From Acinetobacter sp. NCu2D-2 (GTDB lineage: Bacteria > Pseudomonadota > Gammaproteobacteria > Pseudomonadales > Moraxellaceae), in contig NZ_CP015594.1 of NCBI RefSeq assembly GCF_001647675.1, positions 1,736,001 through 1,800,000 of the forward strand: a stretch of 64,000 nucleotides of DNA. The letters run 5' to 3'. Below the pieces are notes generated by a model. The model did not search any database. It worked only from the letters and a program-made list of their open reading frames with translations, and was not told the DNA's origin. The position numbers and the translations under genes were made by a program. Positions 27,424 through 37,353 of this stretch are shown one piece after another. Position 1 is the stretch's first letter, and the number at the start of each line of letters is the position of its first letter.

Positions 27424-30300
27424 ATGGTTCATCATCAGGATGATTTTATTCAGCACCATCTTAATAGTGCTCAAATAGCGAATACGCTTCGTCATAGTCG
27501 CTATTTCTTGATTAGTATTTTAATCATTTGCCTCTATATTTTTTGCCTGTATTTGTTGCAATACGGATCTTCAGATCTTTATTTTAATTTATGGTTTCTC
27601 CTGACTGAAATTATTGTCAGTAGCTGTTTACTCATTAATTCAATTTACTTCAAACCTAATCACTACCAACCGCAAAATGCGGATCGTTGGCTCAATATTC
27701 AGTGTTTGATTGTTGGTATCTGTATTTCTATTGGTATTTATACCATCTATACCTATTTACCTCAGGTCAATGCGAACTTTTCAAATATTGAAGCACTGAC
27801 TTTATCTGCATTACTTCTCATTGTGACCCAAGCCTTTGGATTGACCTTTTTAACGCAAAAATTAGCTTATTTTTGTTTGGTCTTTATTCCGGCTTTAGTG
27901 CCCTTTTTTCTATCGCAATTAATTAATCAAAACCACAACAACGCATTTTTAGGATTATCACTAAATTTTGCGATTATTGTGATTTTACTCTGCGCATCAA
28001 GTACCTACAGAATTCATAAACGAACTTCTCGTTTATACGCACAAAATAGCCTTTTAGTATCTGAAGCAAAGCAACAAATTGCATGGACAGATGAACTCTG
28101 CCAACAGCTGAAAAATGAAGTCGATAAATCCAAAGATATTGAATTACAACTACAACTGAATAATCAGCTTTTAGAACAAAAAGTCCGTGAACGTACTTAT
28201 GACATCAACCAAATTAATAACGATCTACAAAAGCAGCATCAAAACTTAGAACTTGCTCATGAGATTGCCGGCATTCGACCGTGGGATTGGAATATTAAAG
28301 ATCGTGTCATCACGCTTACCACCAATAATCATGAAAAAGTGGTTCGTCATTCCAAAGAACATCATGCACAGCTGCAACATATCATCCACCCCGATGATGT
28401 CGATTATTTTAAAACCAATATGAAACAGCACTTGCGTGGACAAGCTGAGCGCTACGAAGCGACCTATCGTATTCAGCAATCCAAAGGTGTATGGAGTTGG
28501 GTGCATGATATTGGGCGTGTCATTAGCCGTGATCCAAAAACCAATAAACCACTGCGCATGGTAGGTATTCGGCGTGATATACAAAATGAACGTATGTCAG
28601 AAGAACGGCTAAAACTGGCTGCCAGCGTTCTGGAGCAAGCGGCTGAAGGCATCTTTATCCTTAATGAAGATTTACGTTATATCGATGCCAATCCGTTCTT
28701 TGAGCAGTTGTCTGGTTTCGCACGCGGAGAGATCATTGGGAAACACCTATTTGATATCACTGCCAACTATCGTTCTCAACAGCGTAGCGCTCATTCGAAA
28801 ATCATTAAGCATGTGATGAAGAATGGCTCTTATGATGGCGAACTAAATGAAAAGTTCCTTTCCGGCAAAGAATTAGCACTTTGGCTGCACATTAATGCCA
28901 TTACCGATGATGAAGGTCGTGTCACTCACTATATTGGTATAGTTTCGGACTTAACCGAACGCAAACACAATGAACAACGCCTCAATTATTTGGAAAATTA
29001 CGATACACTGACCGATCTGCCAAACCGTTTTTATTACAACTATCAATTACACCAGTACTTAGTCACACAAAAAGATTCTATTAAACAAATGGCCGTGATT
29101 CGACTCAATATCGACCGTTTCCGTCCATTAAATGAATATTTAAGTAATAACGGCGGTGATGAACTACTTCGTCAAGTCGCACAGCGTTTACGTATTACCA
29201 ATGCTGAAGCACTTTTTGTTGCGCATTTAAATGGTGATGATTTCGCTATTTTGTACGAGATTTCACATATCCGCCCTTCTGTTCAGGAACAATGTGATCG
29301 TATTTCGAAAGCATTTGCACAGCCATTTAATATTGTTGGTCAAGACTATGTGATCACTATTTCGATGGGTGTCGCGTTCTATCCTGACCATGGGCGTCAA
29401 TTGGATTACCTGAATAACTGTGCTGAACAAGCCCTATCTGAAGCTAAAGCCTTGGGCGGAAACACGACACGTTTCTATTCAAATGAAAATACGGCATTGC
29501 TTGAACAAGGGATTTTCATTGAACGTGACTTACGTAAAGCCATTCAAAATGGTGAATTGGTAGTGTATTACCAACCTAAAATCAACTTTGTTGATCAAAG
29601 TATTTACGGTTTTGAAGCCTTAATTCGTTGGGATCACCCTGAAAAAGGCATTATTCCACCCGGTATGTTTATTCCACTTGCTGAACAAACCAGTTTGATT
29701 TCTGAAATTGGTCGCTTAGTCATTCAACAAACTGCGAAACAAATACGTCAATGGAATGATCGCGGTTTTAACGATATCTGTGTGTCGGTGAATATCGTGG
29801 CGCAGCAACTCCGTCGTGGACAATTACTCAATGATCTTGACGAAGCAATCGAAATTAACCGAATTTCTGGTTCAAGTTTAGAACTCGAAATTACCGAATC
29901 TTCATTGGTTGAAAACTCAGATTCAGTCAAAAATTTGTTAAATCAAATTAAAGAACGCGATATCTGTATTTCATTAGATGACTTCGGTACAGGATATTCT
30001 TCGCTGTCTTATCTTGCTGACTTCCCGATTGATATTTTAAAAATTGACCGCAGTTTCGTGTCTAAAATTGGTGAAGAAAAACAAGATGCCATTGTCAGTG
30101 CAATGGTGGCAATGGGTAAAGCCATGGGCATGATCGTGGTTGCAGAAGGGATTGAGAATAAATTACAGCTCGATTATTTACGTGATTTGAAATGTGATAT
30201 TGCTCAAGGCTACATTTTCTCCAAACCGTTACCCGTTCAGGAAGCCACACAATATCTAGAACAAAACCGAGAAAATGTCTCATATAGCTATCAAGTCTAA
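27424..30300 (+). CDS. membrane-bound PAS-GGDEF-EAL cyclic-di-GMP signalling protein
   Basis: 958 residues. About six N-terminal membrane segments (residues 25-200), a coiled coil (205-270), two PAS domains (about 280-395 and 398-515, the latter ending GIVSDLTERKHNEQ), a GGDEF domain (520-690) and an EAL domain (about 700-945). The cyclase signature is degenerate: NGDDF near residue 603 in place of GGDEF, so synthase activity is doubtful. The EAL domain looks complete: FEALIRW (730-736), LEITESSLVEN, DDFGTGYSSLSYL, KIDRSFV and VVAEGIEN. The protein is therefore more likely a c-di-GMP phosphodiesterase, with GGDEF perhaps acting as a GTP sensor. Monocistronic. Confidence 0.93.
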   Translation: MVHHQDDFIQHHLNSAQIANTLRHSRYFLISILIICLYIFCLYLLQYGSSDLYFNLWFLLTEIIVSSCLLINSIYFKPNHYQPQNADRWLNIQCLIVGICISIGIYTIYTYLPQVNANFSNIEALTLSALLLIVTQAFGLTFLTQKLAYFCLVFIPALVPFFLSQLINQNHNNAFLGLSLNFAIIVILLCASSTYRIHKRTSRLYAQNSLLVSEAKQQIAWTDELCQQLKNEVDKSKDIELQLQLNNQLLEQKVRERTYDINQINNDLQKQHQNLELAHEIAGIRPWDWNIKDRVITLTTNNHEKVVRHSKEHHAQLQHIIHPDDVDYFKTNMKQHLRGQAERYEATYRIQQSKGVWSWVHDIGRVISRDPKTNKPLRMVGIRRDIQNERMSEERLKLAASVLEQAAEGIFILNEDLRYIDANPFFEQLSGFARGEIIGKHLFDITANYRSQQRSAHSKIIKHVMKNGSYDGELNEKFLSGKELALWLHINAITDDEGRVTHYIGIVSDLTERKHNEQRLNYLENYDTLTDLPNRFYYNYQLHQYLVTQKDSIKQMAVIRLNIDRFRPLNEYLSNNGGDELLRQVAQRLRITNAEALFVAHLNGDDFAILYEISHIRPSVQEQCDRISKAFAQPFNIVGQDYVITISMGVAFYPDHGRQLDYLNNCAEQALSEAKALGGNTTRFYSNENTALLEQGIFIERDLRKAIQNGELVVYYQPKINFVDQSIYGFEALIRWDHPEKGIIPPGMFIPLAEQTSLISEIGRLVIQQTAKQIRQWNDRGFNDICVSVNIVAQQLRRGQLLNDLDEAIEINRISGSSLELEITESSLVENSDSVKNLLNQIKERDICISLDDFGTGYSSLSYLADFPIDILKIDRSFVSKIGEEKQDAIVSAMVAMGKAMGMIVVAEGIENKLQLDYLRDLKCDIAQGYIFSKPLPVQEATQYLEQNRENVSYSYQV

Positions 30301-30440
30301 GTTAATTATTCTTATCGATAAGATTGTTTGAAAATCGAGCTTCTTTGTCTGTGATATCACGACAACAAGTGTTATATTCGGGTATACAAATTAAACTGTT
30401 ACCCATGTAAAGGGTAATCTCTGCAACGATCGAGATACAG

Positions 30441-32720
30441 ATGGACGAACAATCTTTAAAGCAACAAGCACTTTATTATCATGAATTTCCAACTCCCGGC
30501 AAAATCAGCGTTACTCCTAGTAAACAACTCGTAAACCAACGTGATTTAGCACTGGCATACTCACCTGGTGTTGCTGCACCATGTTTAGAAATCGAACGTG
30601 ACCCATCGACTGCTGCACTTTATACAGCACGTGGCAACTTGGTTGCGGTGGTCAGTAACGGTACTGCTGTATTGGGTTTAGGGAATATCGGTCCATTGGC
30701 ATCTAAGCCAGTTATGGAAGGTAAAGGTGTTCTGTTCAAAAAGTTTGCTGGCGTTGACGTATTCGATATCGAAATCGCAGAAAATGATCCAGATAAAATC
30801 GTTGATATCGTTGCTGCATTAGAACCAACTTTTGGTGGTATTAACCTTGAAGATATCAAGGCACCAGAATGTTTCTATATTGAGCAGAAACTTCGAGAAC
30901 GCATGAACATTCCTGTGTTCCATGATGACCAACACGGTACTTCAATTATTGTGGGTTCAGCATTACTCAATGCACTTAAACTAAACGGCAAAAAAATCGA
31001 AGAGATTAAAATTGTCGCTTCAGGTGCGGGTGCTGCTGCCCTTTCTTGCCTCAATCTGCTTTGTGCATTGGGTGCGAAAAAAGAAAATATCATCGTTGCT
31101 GACTCACGCGGTCTACTCACAACCAAACGTGAAGGTTTGGACGAATCTAAGAAAGCATATGTACAAGACATCGAAGGCACACAGCTTGCTGACGTGATGG
31201 ACGGTGCAGATATGTTCCTTGGTCTATCTGCTGCAGGTATTCTGACTCAGGATATGGTGAAACAGATGGCCAAAGATCCGATCATCTTTGCTTTAGCAAA
31301 CCCGGATCCTGAAATTCTGCCTGAACTTGCACATACGGCACGTCCTGACGTGATTATGGCGACTGGTCGTTCTGACTATCCAAACCAAGTGAATAACGCT
31401 CTTTGCTTCCCTTATATCTTCCGTGGTGCACTTGATGTTGGCGCAACAACGATTAATGAAGAGATGAAGATTGCCTGTGTGCATGCGATTGCGCGTATGG
31501 CTCACGTTGAAGCAGATGCAGCATCATATGGTGAAAAATCTGCATCATTTGGTCGTGACTACTTAATTCCACGTCCACTTGATCAACGTTTAATTCTTGA
31601 AATTGCGCCTGCAATTGCACAAGCAGCGATGGATTCAGGTGTTGCGACTCGTCCAATTAAAGACTTCTCGCATTACCGTCAACGTTTGTCTGAGTTTGTG
31701 TATAACTCAGCATTCATCATGAAGCCAATTTTCGCTCAAGCGAAAACGGATCCTAAGCGTATTGCATATGCTGAAGGTGAAGATTTACGCGTACTTCGTG
31801 CGGTTCAGATTGCAGTAGATGAAGGTTTAGCTAAACCTATTCTTGTAGGTCGCCCTGCGGTGATTGAAGCAAACATTAAAAAACTCGGTCTTCGTCTTCA
31901 AGACGGCGTGAATATCACTATCGTTGACCAAGAGAAGAACCCGAACTACGAAATGTTTGCTGATGATTACTACAGCATCATGCAACGTAAAGGCGTGACA
32001 CCTGAATATGCACAACGTGAAACACGTCGTCGTTCTACCCTGATTGCTTCTATGTTGGTAAAACATGGTTTGGCTGACGGTATGCTTTGTGGTACTTACT
32101 CAAGCTATGACATCCACTTAGACTTCGTAAGTAATATCATTGGTAAGCAAGAAGGTCACAATACATTCTTCACGCTCAATGCATTGATGCTTGAAGATCG
32201 TAATATTTTCATTGCAGATACTTACATCAACCGTAACCCTACTGCTGAACAGCTTGCGGAAATGACCATTTTGGCTGCTGAAGAAGTACGTCGTTTCGGC
32301 ATGACACCACGTGTTGCATTATTGTCGCATTCTAGCTTCGGTTCAGATCAAACAGATCCATCAGCACAAAAAATGCGTAAAGTGTTTGATATCTTGACTG
32401 AAATTGCACCCGAACTTGAAGTTGAAGGTGAAATGCATGCCGATGCTGCACTTGATGAAAATATCCGTGGTTTCGCATTCCCGAACTCACGCTTCAAAGG
32501 TTCTGCAAATCTCTTGATTATGCCTAACCTTGATGCAGCGAATATTTCATTCAACTTGTTGAAATCAACTTCTGGTAATAATGTGACTATTGGCCCTATC
32601 CTTTTAGGTGCGGCTAAACCGGTTCACATCTTGACACCTACTGCAACTACACGTCGTCTTGTCAACATGACTGCGTTAACGGTTGCTGAAATTCAAGAAG
32701 CTGAGAAAAACGCGCTCTAA
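30441..32720 (+). CDS. maeB: NADP-dependent malic enzyme (MaeB type)
   Basis: Oxidatively decarboxylates malate to pyruvate, supplying NADPH. 759 residues, the length of the two-domain MaeB type. Malic domain (about 1-160: [26 protein letters not shown]-type motif [21 protein letters not shown]). NAD(P) domain (160-410: [26 protein letters not shown]). C-terminal phosphotransacetylase-like domain (about 430-755: [35 protein letters not shown]), which regulates activity by acyl-CoA binding in relatives. Its transcript probably ends at the hairpin that abuts cca. Confidence 0.96.
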   Translation: MDEQSLKQQALYYHEFPTPGKISVTPSKQLVNQRDLALAYSPGVAAPCLEIERDPSTAALYTARGNLVAVVSNGTAVLGLGNIGPLASKPVMEGKGVLFKKFAGVDVFDIEIAENDPDKIVDIVAALEPTFGGINLEDIKAPECFYIEQKLRERMNIPVFHDDQHGTSIIVGSALLNALKLNGKKIEEIKIVASGAGAAALSCLNLLCALGAKKENIIVADSRGLLTTKREGLDESKKAYVQDIEGTQLADVMDGADMFLGLSAAGILTQDMVKQMAKDPIIFALANPDPEILPELAHTARPDVIMATGRSDYPNQVNNALCFPYIFRGALDVGATTINEEMKIACVHAIARMAHVEADAASYGEKSASFGRDYLIPRPLDQRLILEIAPAIAQAAMDSGVATRPIKDFSHYRQRLSEFVYNSAFIMKPIFAQAKTDPKRIAYAEGEDLRVLRAVQIAVDEGLAKPILVGRPAVIEANIKKLGLRLQDGVNITIVDQEKNPNYEMFADDYYSIMQRKGVTPEYAQRETRRRSTLIASMLVKHGLADGMLCGTYSSYDIHLDFVSNIIGKQEGHNTFFTLNALMLEDRNIFIADTYINRNPTAEQLAEMTILAAEEVRRFGMTPRVALLSHSSFGSDQTDPSAQKMRKVFDILTEIAPELEVEGEMHADAALDENIRGFAFPNSRFKGSANLLIMPNLDAANISFNLLKSTSGNNVTIGPILLGAAKPVHILTPTATTRRLVNMTALTVAEIQEAEKNAL

Positions 32721-32752
32721 TAGGCATGTAAGGTCACATTTTGTGACTTGAG

Positions 32753-32800
32753 AAAACCTCTATTCTGTAGCATGATGCTTGTAAGAATAGAGGTTTTTTC
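32753..32800 (+). terminator. terminator hairpin abutting the cca start codon
   Basis: A perfect 14-bp stem AAAACCTCTATTCT (32753-32766) / AGAATAGAGGTTTT (32784-32797) with a 17-base loop. The T-run ends two bases before the cca ATG. The only plausible ribosome binding site for cca (AGAGG, 32789-32793) lies in the 3' arm. The hairpin can therefore both end maeB transcription and mask cca translation. Confidence 0.75.
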
Positions 32801-34036
32801 ATGCAAGTTTATTTAGTAGGCGGTGCAGTTCGGGATCACTTACTCGGACACCCCTATCACGAAAGAGATTATGTCGTGGTCGGTGCTACACCCGACCAAT
32901 TACTTTCCGCTGGCTATCAACCTGTTGGAAAAGATTTCCCCGTATTTCTACACCCTGAAACAAAAGAAGAATATGCATTAGCACGTACCGAACGTAAGTC
33001 TGGTACGGGTTATCATGGGTTTGCGTTCTATACCGATGTCAGTGTGACCTTGGAAGAAGATCTGATTCGTCGCGATCTCACCATCAATGCCATGGCAATG
33101 GATGATGACGGCAACATTTATGACCCTTACGGCGGGCAACGAGATTTACAAGATCGTATGTTGCGCCATGTATCTGAAGCCTTCATTGAAGATCCTTTAC
33201 GTGTTTTGCGTATCGCACGCTTTGCAGCGCGCTATCATCAGTTAGGTTTTAAAGTTGCTCCTGAAACTTTGCAGCTGATGCAACAACTCACTGAATCAGG
33301 TGAACTCCACGCCCTCACCCCTGAACGGGTTTGGAAAGAAACCTCACGTGCACTGATGGAACGTGATGCGGATGTGTATTTTGAAGTCCTTCGTTCATGC
33401 GGTGCACTAAAAGTATTATTCCCTGAAATTGATGCACTGTTTGGTATTCCGCAACGTCCTGAATATCATCCTGAAATTGACTGCGGTATTCATACACTCA
33501 TGTCCTTACAGCAAGCATGTCGCCAAAATTACAGTTTGGATGTTCGTTTTGCAGTGTTATTGCATGACTTAGGTAAAGCACTGACACCTAAAGAAGAATT
33601 GCCACGTCATATTATGCATGAGGAACGTGGTGTTCAGCCTGTGACTGAAGTGTGTGACCGTTTAAAAGTACCGACCAATACCAAACAATTGGCCATTGCG
33701 GTATGTAAAGAACATTTAAAATGTCATCAGGCGTTTAACCTCAAGCCTGGTACATTGTGGCGTCTATTACAACGTTTAGATGTATTACGTCGTCCTGAGC
33801 GCGTGGAAGCCTTTGTTCAGGCTTGTGAATGTGATTCCCGTGGTCGTTTAGGACTTGAGGATCGAGAATATCCGCAATCACAATATGTTCTCGATGCGAT
33901 GCAAGTTGTACGTGGCATTAAAGCACAAGATTTACCACCTGATGTTAAAGGCGCGGACATTGGTGAAATGTTGATTGAACGGCGTATTCTTGCCCTCGGT
34001 GCACTGAAAGAACAGCATCAGCGTGAAATTGCTTAA
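32801..34036 (+). CDS. cca: CCA-adding multifunctional tRNA nucleotidyltransferase
   Basis: Adds or repairs the 3' CCA of tRNA. 411 residues, the E. coli length. N-terminal nucleotidyltransferase head YLVGGAVRDHLLG, the metal-binding Asp pair in the ERDYVVVG strand, the RRDLTINAMAMD motif and RIARFAARY. The C-terminal HD domain begins near residue 225 (YHPEIDCGIHTLMSLQQA, AVLLHDLGKAL), so phosphatase/phosphodiesterase activities are expected. Translation starts immediately after a hairpin T-run, with its ribosome binding site inside the stem. The tRNA genes in this window already encode CCA, so the role here would be repair. Confidence 0.95.
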   Translation: MQVYLVGGAVRDHLLGHPYHERDYVVVGATPDQLLSAGYQPVGKDFPVFLHPETKEEYALARTERKSGTGYHGFAFYTDVSVTLEEDLIRRDLTINAMAMDDDGNIYDPYGGQRDLQDRMLRHVSEAFIEDPLRVLRIARFAARYHQLGFKVAPETLQLMQQLTESGELHALTPERVWKETSRALMERDADVYFEVLRSCGALKVLFPEIDALFGIPQRPEYHPEIDCGIHTLMSLQQACRQNYSLDVRFAVLLHDLGKALTPKEELPRHIMHEERGVQPVTEVCDRLKVPTNTKQLAIAVCKEHLKCHQAFNLKPGTLWRLLQRLDVLRRPERVEAFVQACECDSRGRLGLEDREYPQSQYVLDAMQVVRGIKAQDLPPDVKGADIGEMLIERRILALGALKEQHQREIA

Positions 34037-34051
34037 AAATAGCGATTATAG

Positions 34052-34076
34052 AAAGCACCTTCGGGTGCTTTTTTTA
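34052..34076 (+). terminator. intrinsic terminator after cca
   Basis: AAAGCACC / GGGTGCTTT stem, TTC loop, seven T. Confidence 0.85.
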
Positions 34077-34208
34077 TCAGTATCTATTGGCTATATCTCA
34101 GCTATCGCTATCGATTGCAGAAAGACATCGAAGTAATGATTCCAAAACAATATTTGTCATCAAGATATTTGATTAAAATTCTTAAAAATTAATCGTTTTG
34201 AATCCTCT

Positions 34209-34661
34209 ATGTCTTTTATTATTCGCCCATTAAATTTAGACACCGATTTACTTGAGATCCATCAACTGACAACGCAACTCGGTTATCCAACTTCTATTGC
34301 AAATATAAAAAACCGTTTACAACGCATCCATCAACATGATCATTATCAAACCTTAGTGATTGAAGCACAGCATAAAGTAGTTGGTTATGCGGGGTATATT
34401 GAGCAATATACATGGGAATTTGATGAGGGCTATTTTCGTATTCAAGCCTTGGTCATTAATGATCAATATCGGGGTCAAGGTTTAGGAAAAGCACTCATTC
34501 AAGCCATTCAAAACTTAGCCCAACAACGTGGCTTAAAAAGATTGTTAGTCAACAGTGGAAATCGACCTGAGCGTTACCCTGCACATGCCTTTTATAAAAA
34601 TCTAGGATTTGAAGAATACAGTCTGGGCTTCACTAAATATCTGAATGATCAGCCTGAATAG
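34209..34661 (+). CDS. GNAT-family N-acetyltransferase
   Basis: 150 residues spanning a single GNAT fold. Acetyl-CoA site: IQALVINDQYRGQGLGKALIQAIQNLAQQRG (motif A, with the Q/R-x-x-G-x-G/A loop RGQGLG). Motif B region: YPAHAFYKNLGFEEYS. The N-terminal region before residue 20 is short. The substrate is not predictable. It is followed by a convergent gene, epmA, 32 bp away, with no clear terminator. Confidence 0.88.
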   Translation: MSFIIRPLNLDTDLLEIHQLTTQLGYPTSIANIKNRLQRIHQHDHYQTLVIEAQHKVVGYAGYIEQYTWEFDEGYFRIQALVINDQYRGQGLGKALIQAIQNLAQQRGLKRLLVNSGNRPERYPAHAFYKNLGFEEYSLGFTKYLNDQPE

Positions 34662-34693
34662 CACCAAGCTGATCATTTCTATTTTTCGTGTAA

Positions 34694-35668
34694 TTAAGAA
34701 ATATCTGCAGGGAACGTAATCACTTTCTCAAGCTTCATTTGGTTAGTTGCAACCATTAATAAACGATCAATCCCTAGTGCAATGCCTGAACATTCACTCA
34801 TATGGGGTAATGCTGCTAGTAAATATTCATCAATCGGCATGATGTGTAGACCTTGCTCGGCACGTTCAGCATTATCCGCTTCAAAACGTGAACGCAGCAC
34901 GTCTGCATCAATTAATTCATCATATGCATTGGCAAGCTCTAAACCTTCAATATACAGTTCAAAACGCGCTGCGACGAGTTCACCATCTTCATCCAATTTA
35001 GTTTTAGCAAGCGATGCCATTTCTGGTGGAAAATCGGTTAAGAATACTGGCGTATCAAAACCTAGGCTTGGTTCAACCATATGTGAGAACAATAAATCGA
35101 TATAAGCTAAACGGTCATCGCCCAAATCGAGACTTAAACCGACACGGCGACAGCAATCTTTTAAATCTTTTAAGCTAGCCTGTAGAGGATTGAGCTCCAA
35201 ACGATCCATAAACGCATGTTTATAGCTGAGTATGGTCGGACGAATTTCACCAAAACGTGCTTTTAACGTCACATTGAGTAAATCTGTCACTTCAAACATC
35301 AAATTTTTTAAACTGAAATCTGGACGATACCATTCCAACATAGTGAATTCACTGTTGTGTTTGCGTCCATGTTCATCATCACGAAAGACTTTACAAATTT
35401 GATAGATTGGACCACTGCCGCTCGCAAGTAAGCGCTTCATGGCAAATTCAGGCGAGGTTTGCAAATAATGGGTTTGCTTTTGTCCGAGTACATGACGCTG
35501 TGCCTGTATCGATGCTAAATGAACATCGGTTACACCAGCTTGTGACAAAATTGGCGTTTCAACTTCTAAAACCTCACGTTCAGCAAAAAAAGTGCGTAAT
35601 TGAGCATATAAACGTGCCCGTGCTTGTATAGCGGCAAGATCACAGGTCGGTTGGTAATGGATACTCAC
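34694..35668 (-). CDS. epmA: elongation factor P beta-lysylation enzyme (EpmA/PoxA/GenX)
   Basis: A short class II lysyl-tRNA synthetase homologue that attaches beta-lysine to elongation factor P, which relieves ribosome stalling at polyproline. 324 residues, consistent with a catalytic domain lacking the anticodon-binding domain. Motif 1 region VLEVETPILSQAGVTDVHL; motif 2 YQICKVFRDDEHGRKHNSEFTMLEWYRP; motif 3 ECSGIALGIDRLLMVATN. The start overlaps the pdxB stop by 4 bp, so the two are translationally coupled. Confidence 0.95.
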   Translation of the reverse strand: MSIHYQPTCDLAAIQARARLYAQLRTFFAEREVLEVETPILSQAGVTDVHLASIQAQRHVLGQKQTHYLQTSPEFAMKRLLASGSGPIYQICKVFRDDEHGRKHNSEFTMLEWYRPDFSLKNLMFEVTDLLNVTLKARFGEIRPTILSYKHAFMDRLELNPLQASLKDLKDCCRRVGLSLDLGDDRLAYIDLLFSHMVEPSLGFDTPVFLTDFPPEMASLAKTKLDEDGELVAARFELYIEGLELANAYDELIDADVLRSRFEADNAERAEQGLHIMPIDEYLLAALPHMSECSGIALGIDRLLMVATNQMKLEKVITFPADIS

Positions 35669-36732
35669 GCTTTAGGCCCTCCGTGTGCTGCCCATTCACG
35701 GCGTAATGGATAGGTTTTACGTAAATAATCAAAAGCCTTTTGATCCACGATGCCCTCTTTTACACAGGCACGTAGATTCGCATCATCACGCTCAATATCG
35801 TAAATCGAATGTAAATGCTTTTTTAATGCAGTTTTTAAATCTTGCTCTGCAAAATATTGTTTACACGCTGGCAATTGAGTTTCAAACTGTTTATTCGCGC
35901 TAAAGCCAAAATGCTGGCAAAACGCGTTGTAGATCATTTGCGTGCCACGAGCCTTACCTTCCAAGCTATAGCCTGCAATATGTGGTGTCACCAATGCCAT
36001 TAAATTAAGAACTTCTTCTTTGATCACCGGTTCATGTTCAAACACATCAAGTACTACTTGGCGCTTCGTTTTTTGAATATCTTCAACTAAGGCCTGTTCT
36101 TCAACCACTGGACCACGAGCCGAGTTAATTAATATTGCTTTTGGTTTCATCTCAGCCAAGGCATCGGCATTGAGTAAATGATAGGTCGGATGTTCACCCG
36201 TTTTGGTTAATGGTACATGGATACTGATGGCATCCGCATTTTGTAATAGTGCTGCAAATTCGACTTGCTCAATCTGTTCACGTTGTACAAAAGGATCACA
36301 GCCAATCACGTTCCAACCGAGCAATTTTGCCATATACGCTAAACGAGAACCGACATTCCCCAATCCCACAATACCTAAGGTAAATGTCTCATTGGCATCA
36401 AGCAGCTCAGGACGTAGCTTTAATAATGCAGTAATTACATATTCTGCTACCGCTTGCGCATTACAACCTGCAGCATTACTCCATGTGATGTTGAGTTTTT
36501 CAAGTGCTGGGATATCGAGGTGATCGGTTCCAATCGTTGCACTTCCAACAAATTCAACTTGGCTATCCTGAATTAAGGCCTCATTAACCTTTGTAACTGA
36601 ACGAACCAAAAGTGCTTGAGCATCTTGAACATCTTCAGCTTTCAGCGTTCGACCCGCACGTGAATCAATCTCGCCAAATTCAGCAAAAAAATAATCGGTA
36701 AAAGCCAGATTTTCATCTGCGATAATTTTCAT
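35665..36732 (-). CDS. pdxB: 4-phosphoerythronate dehydrogenase
   Basis: A D-2-hydroxyacid dehydrogenase-family enzyme for step two of the DXP-dependent pyridoxal phosphate pathway. About 355 residues. NAD fold LGIVGLGNVGSRLAYMAKLLGWNVIGCDP; catalytic arginine in LINSARGPVVEEQALVED; glutamate and histidine in VFEHEPVI and TPHIAGYSLEGKARG. The C-terminal dimerisation domain specific to PdxB is present (LPACKQYFAEQDLK...TYPLRREWAAHGG). Start at 36732 (MKIIADEN) is preferred by family comparison; an ATG at 36744 is possible. Upstream of epmA in a two-gene unit. Confidence 0.95.
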   Translation of the reverse strand: MKIIADENLAFTDYFFAEFGEIDSRAGRTLKAEDVQDAQALLVRSVTKVNEALIQDSQVEFVGSATIGTDHLDIPALEKLNITWSNAAGCNAQAVAEYVITALLKLRPELLDANETFTLGIVGLGNVGSRLAYMAKLLGWNVIGCDPFVQREQIEQVEFAALLQNADAISIHVPLTKTGEHPTYHLLNADALAEMKPKAILINSARGPVVEEQALVEDIQKTKRQVVLDVFEHEPVIKEEVLNLMALVTPHIAGYSLEGKARGTQMIYNAFCQHFGFSANKQFETQLPACKQYFAEQDLKTALKKHLHSIYDIERDDANLRACVKEGIVDQKAFDYLRKTYPLRREWAAHGGPKA

Positions 36733-36833
36733 TTCATGGTCCATTCAATACGAAACAGTATTTTAACCTGTTGTAGCCATCGACTCTATTGTTGTCATCA
36801 GCATTTGCTTTACAGAGTGCAAAGACAGAAAAT

Positions 36834-36864
36834 AAAAAACCCCAATCATTGATTGGGGTTTTTT
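36834..36864 (-). terminator. intrinsic terminator after first-listed tRNA-Ser
   Basis: Near-perfect AAAAAACCCCAATC / GATTGGGGTTTTTT stem with a very small loop. Ends the tRNA-Ser transcript on the minus strand. Confidence 0.85.
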
Positions 36865-36869
36865 GAATT

Positions 36870-36960
36870 TGGCGGAAGCGGTGAGATTCGAACTCACGGA
36901 GGGGTATAAGCCCTCGTCGGTTTTCAAGACCGGTGCATTAAACCGCTCTGCCACGCTTCC
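36870..36960 (-). tRNA. tRNA-Ser(UGA)
   Basis: 91 nt including an encoded CCA. Acceptor stem GGAAGCG / CGCTTCC, anticodon loop CTTGAAA (anticodon TGA), a long variable arm as expected for tRNA-Ser, and T loop GTTCGAATC. Essentially identical to a second copy 314 bp upstream on the same strand. Confidence 0.97.
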
Positions 36961-36969
36961 ATGGGCGTC

Positions 36970-36998
36970 ATCATATAAATATTTATTCAACTTGGCAA
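36970..36998 (-). promoter_or_regulatory. tRNA-Ser promoter (copy 1)
   Basis: On the minus strand TTGCCA (36993-36998), a 17-base spacer and TATGAT (36970-36975), followed by a GC-rich discriminator (GACGCCC), a stable-RNA promoter pattern. Confidence 0.7.
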
Positions 36999-37144
36999 TC
37001 AAAAAAATTAAAACACTGCAAAAAAACAGTTCAATCAGTCAAAAAATATTCTAAGTATTTCAATATTGATGACTTTTTCAACGACCTTAAGTTTTTAAAC
37101 TTTTCAAGATTTCGATGCCAAAATAAAAACCAACTTTAAAACAT

Positions 37145-37178
37145 AAAAAAAGCCCCAATCTCATGATCAGGGCTTTTT
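37145..37178 (-). terminator. intrinsic terminator after second tRNA-Ser copy
   Basis: AAAAAGCCC / GGGCTTTTT outer stem around a 14-base partly paired loop, located immediately 3' of the tRNA. Confidence 0.75.
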
Positions 37179-37183
37179 GAATT

Positions 37184-37274
37184 TGGCGGAAGCGGTGAGA
37201 TTCGAACTCACGGAGGGGTATAAGCCCTCGTCGGTTTTCAAGACCGGTGCATTAAACCGCTCTGCCACGCTTCC
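37184..37274 (-). tRNA. tRNA-Ser(UGA), second copy
   Basis: Same sequence as the copy at 36870-36960: acceptor GGAAGCG, anticodon TGA, long variable arm, encoded CCA. The duplication extends a few bases 3' (GAATT) and about 25 bases into the 5' promoter. Each copy has its own promoter and terminator. Confidence 0.97.
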
Positions 37275-37283
37275 ATGGGCGCC

Positions 37284-37312
37284 ATCATATAAATATTTAT
37301 GCGACTTGGCAA
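37284..37312 (-). promoter_or_regulatory. tRNA-Ser promoter (copy 2)
   Basis: TTGCCA (37307-37312), 17-base spacer, TATGAT (37284-37289) and discriminator GGCGCCC. A duplicate of the promoter of the other copy. Confidence 0.7.
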
Positions 37313-37353
37313 ATCATTTTGTAAATTTACCGCATCAATTGAACAAAATAGAA

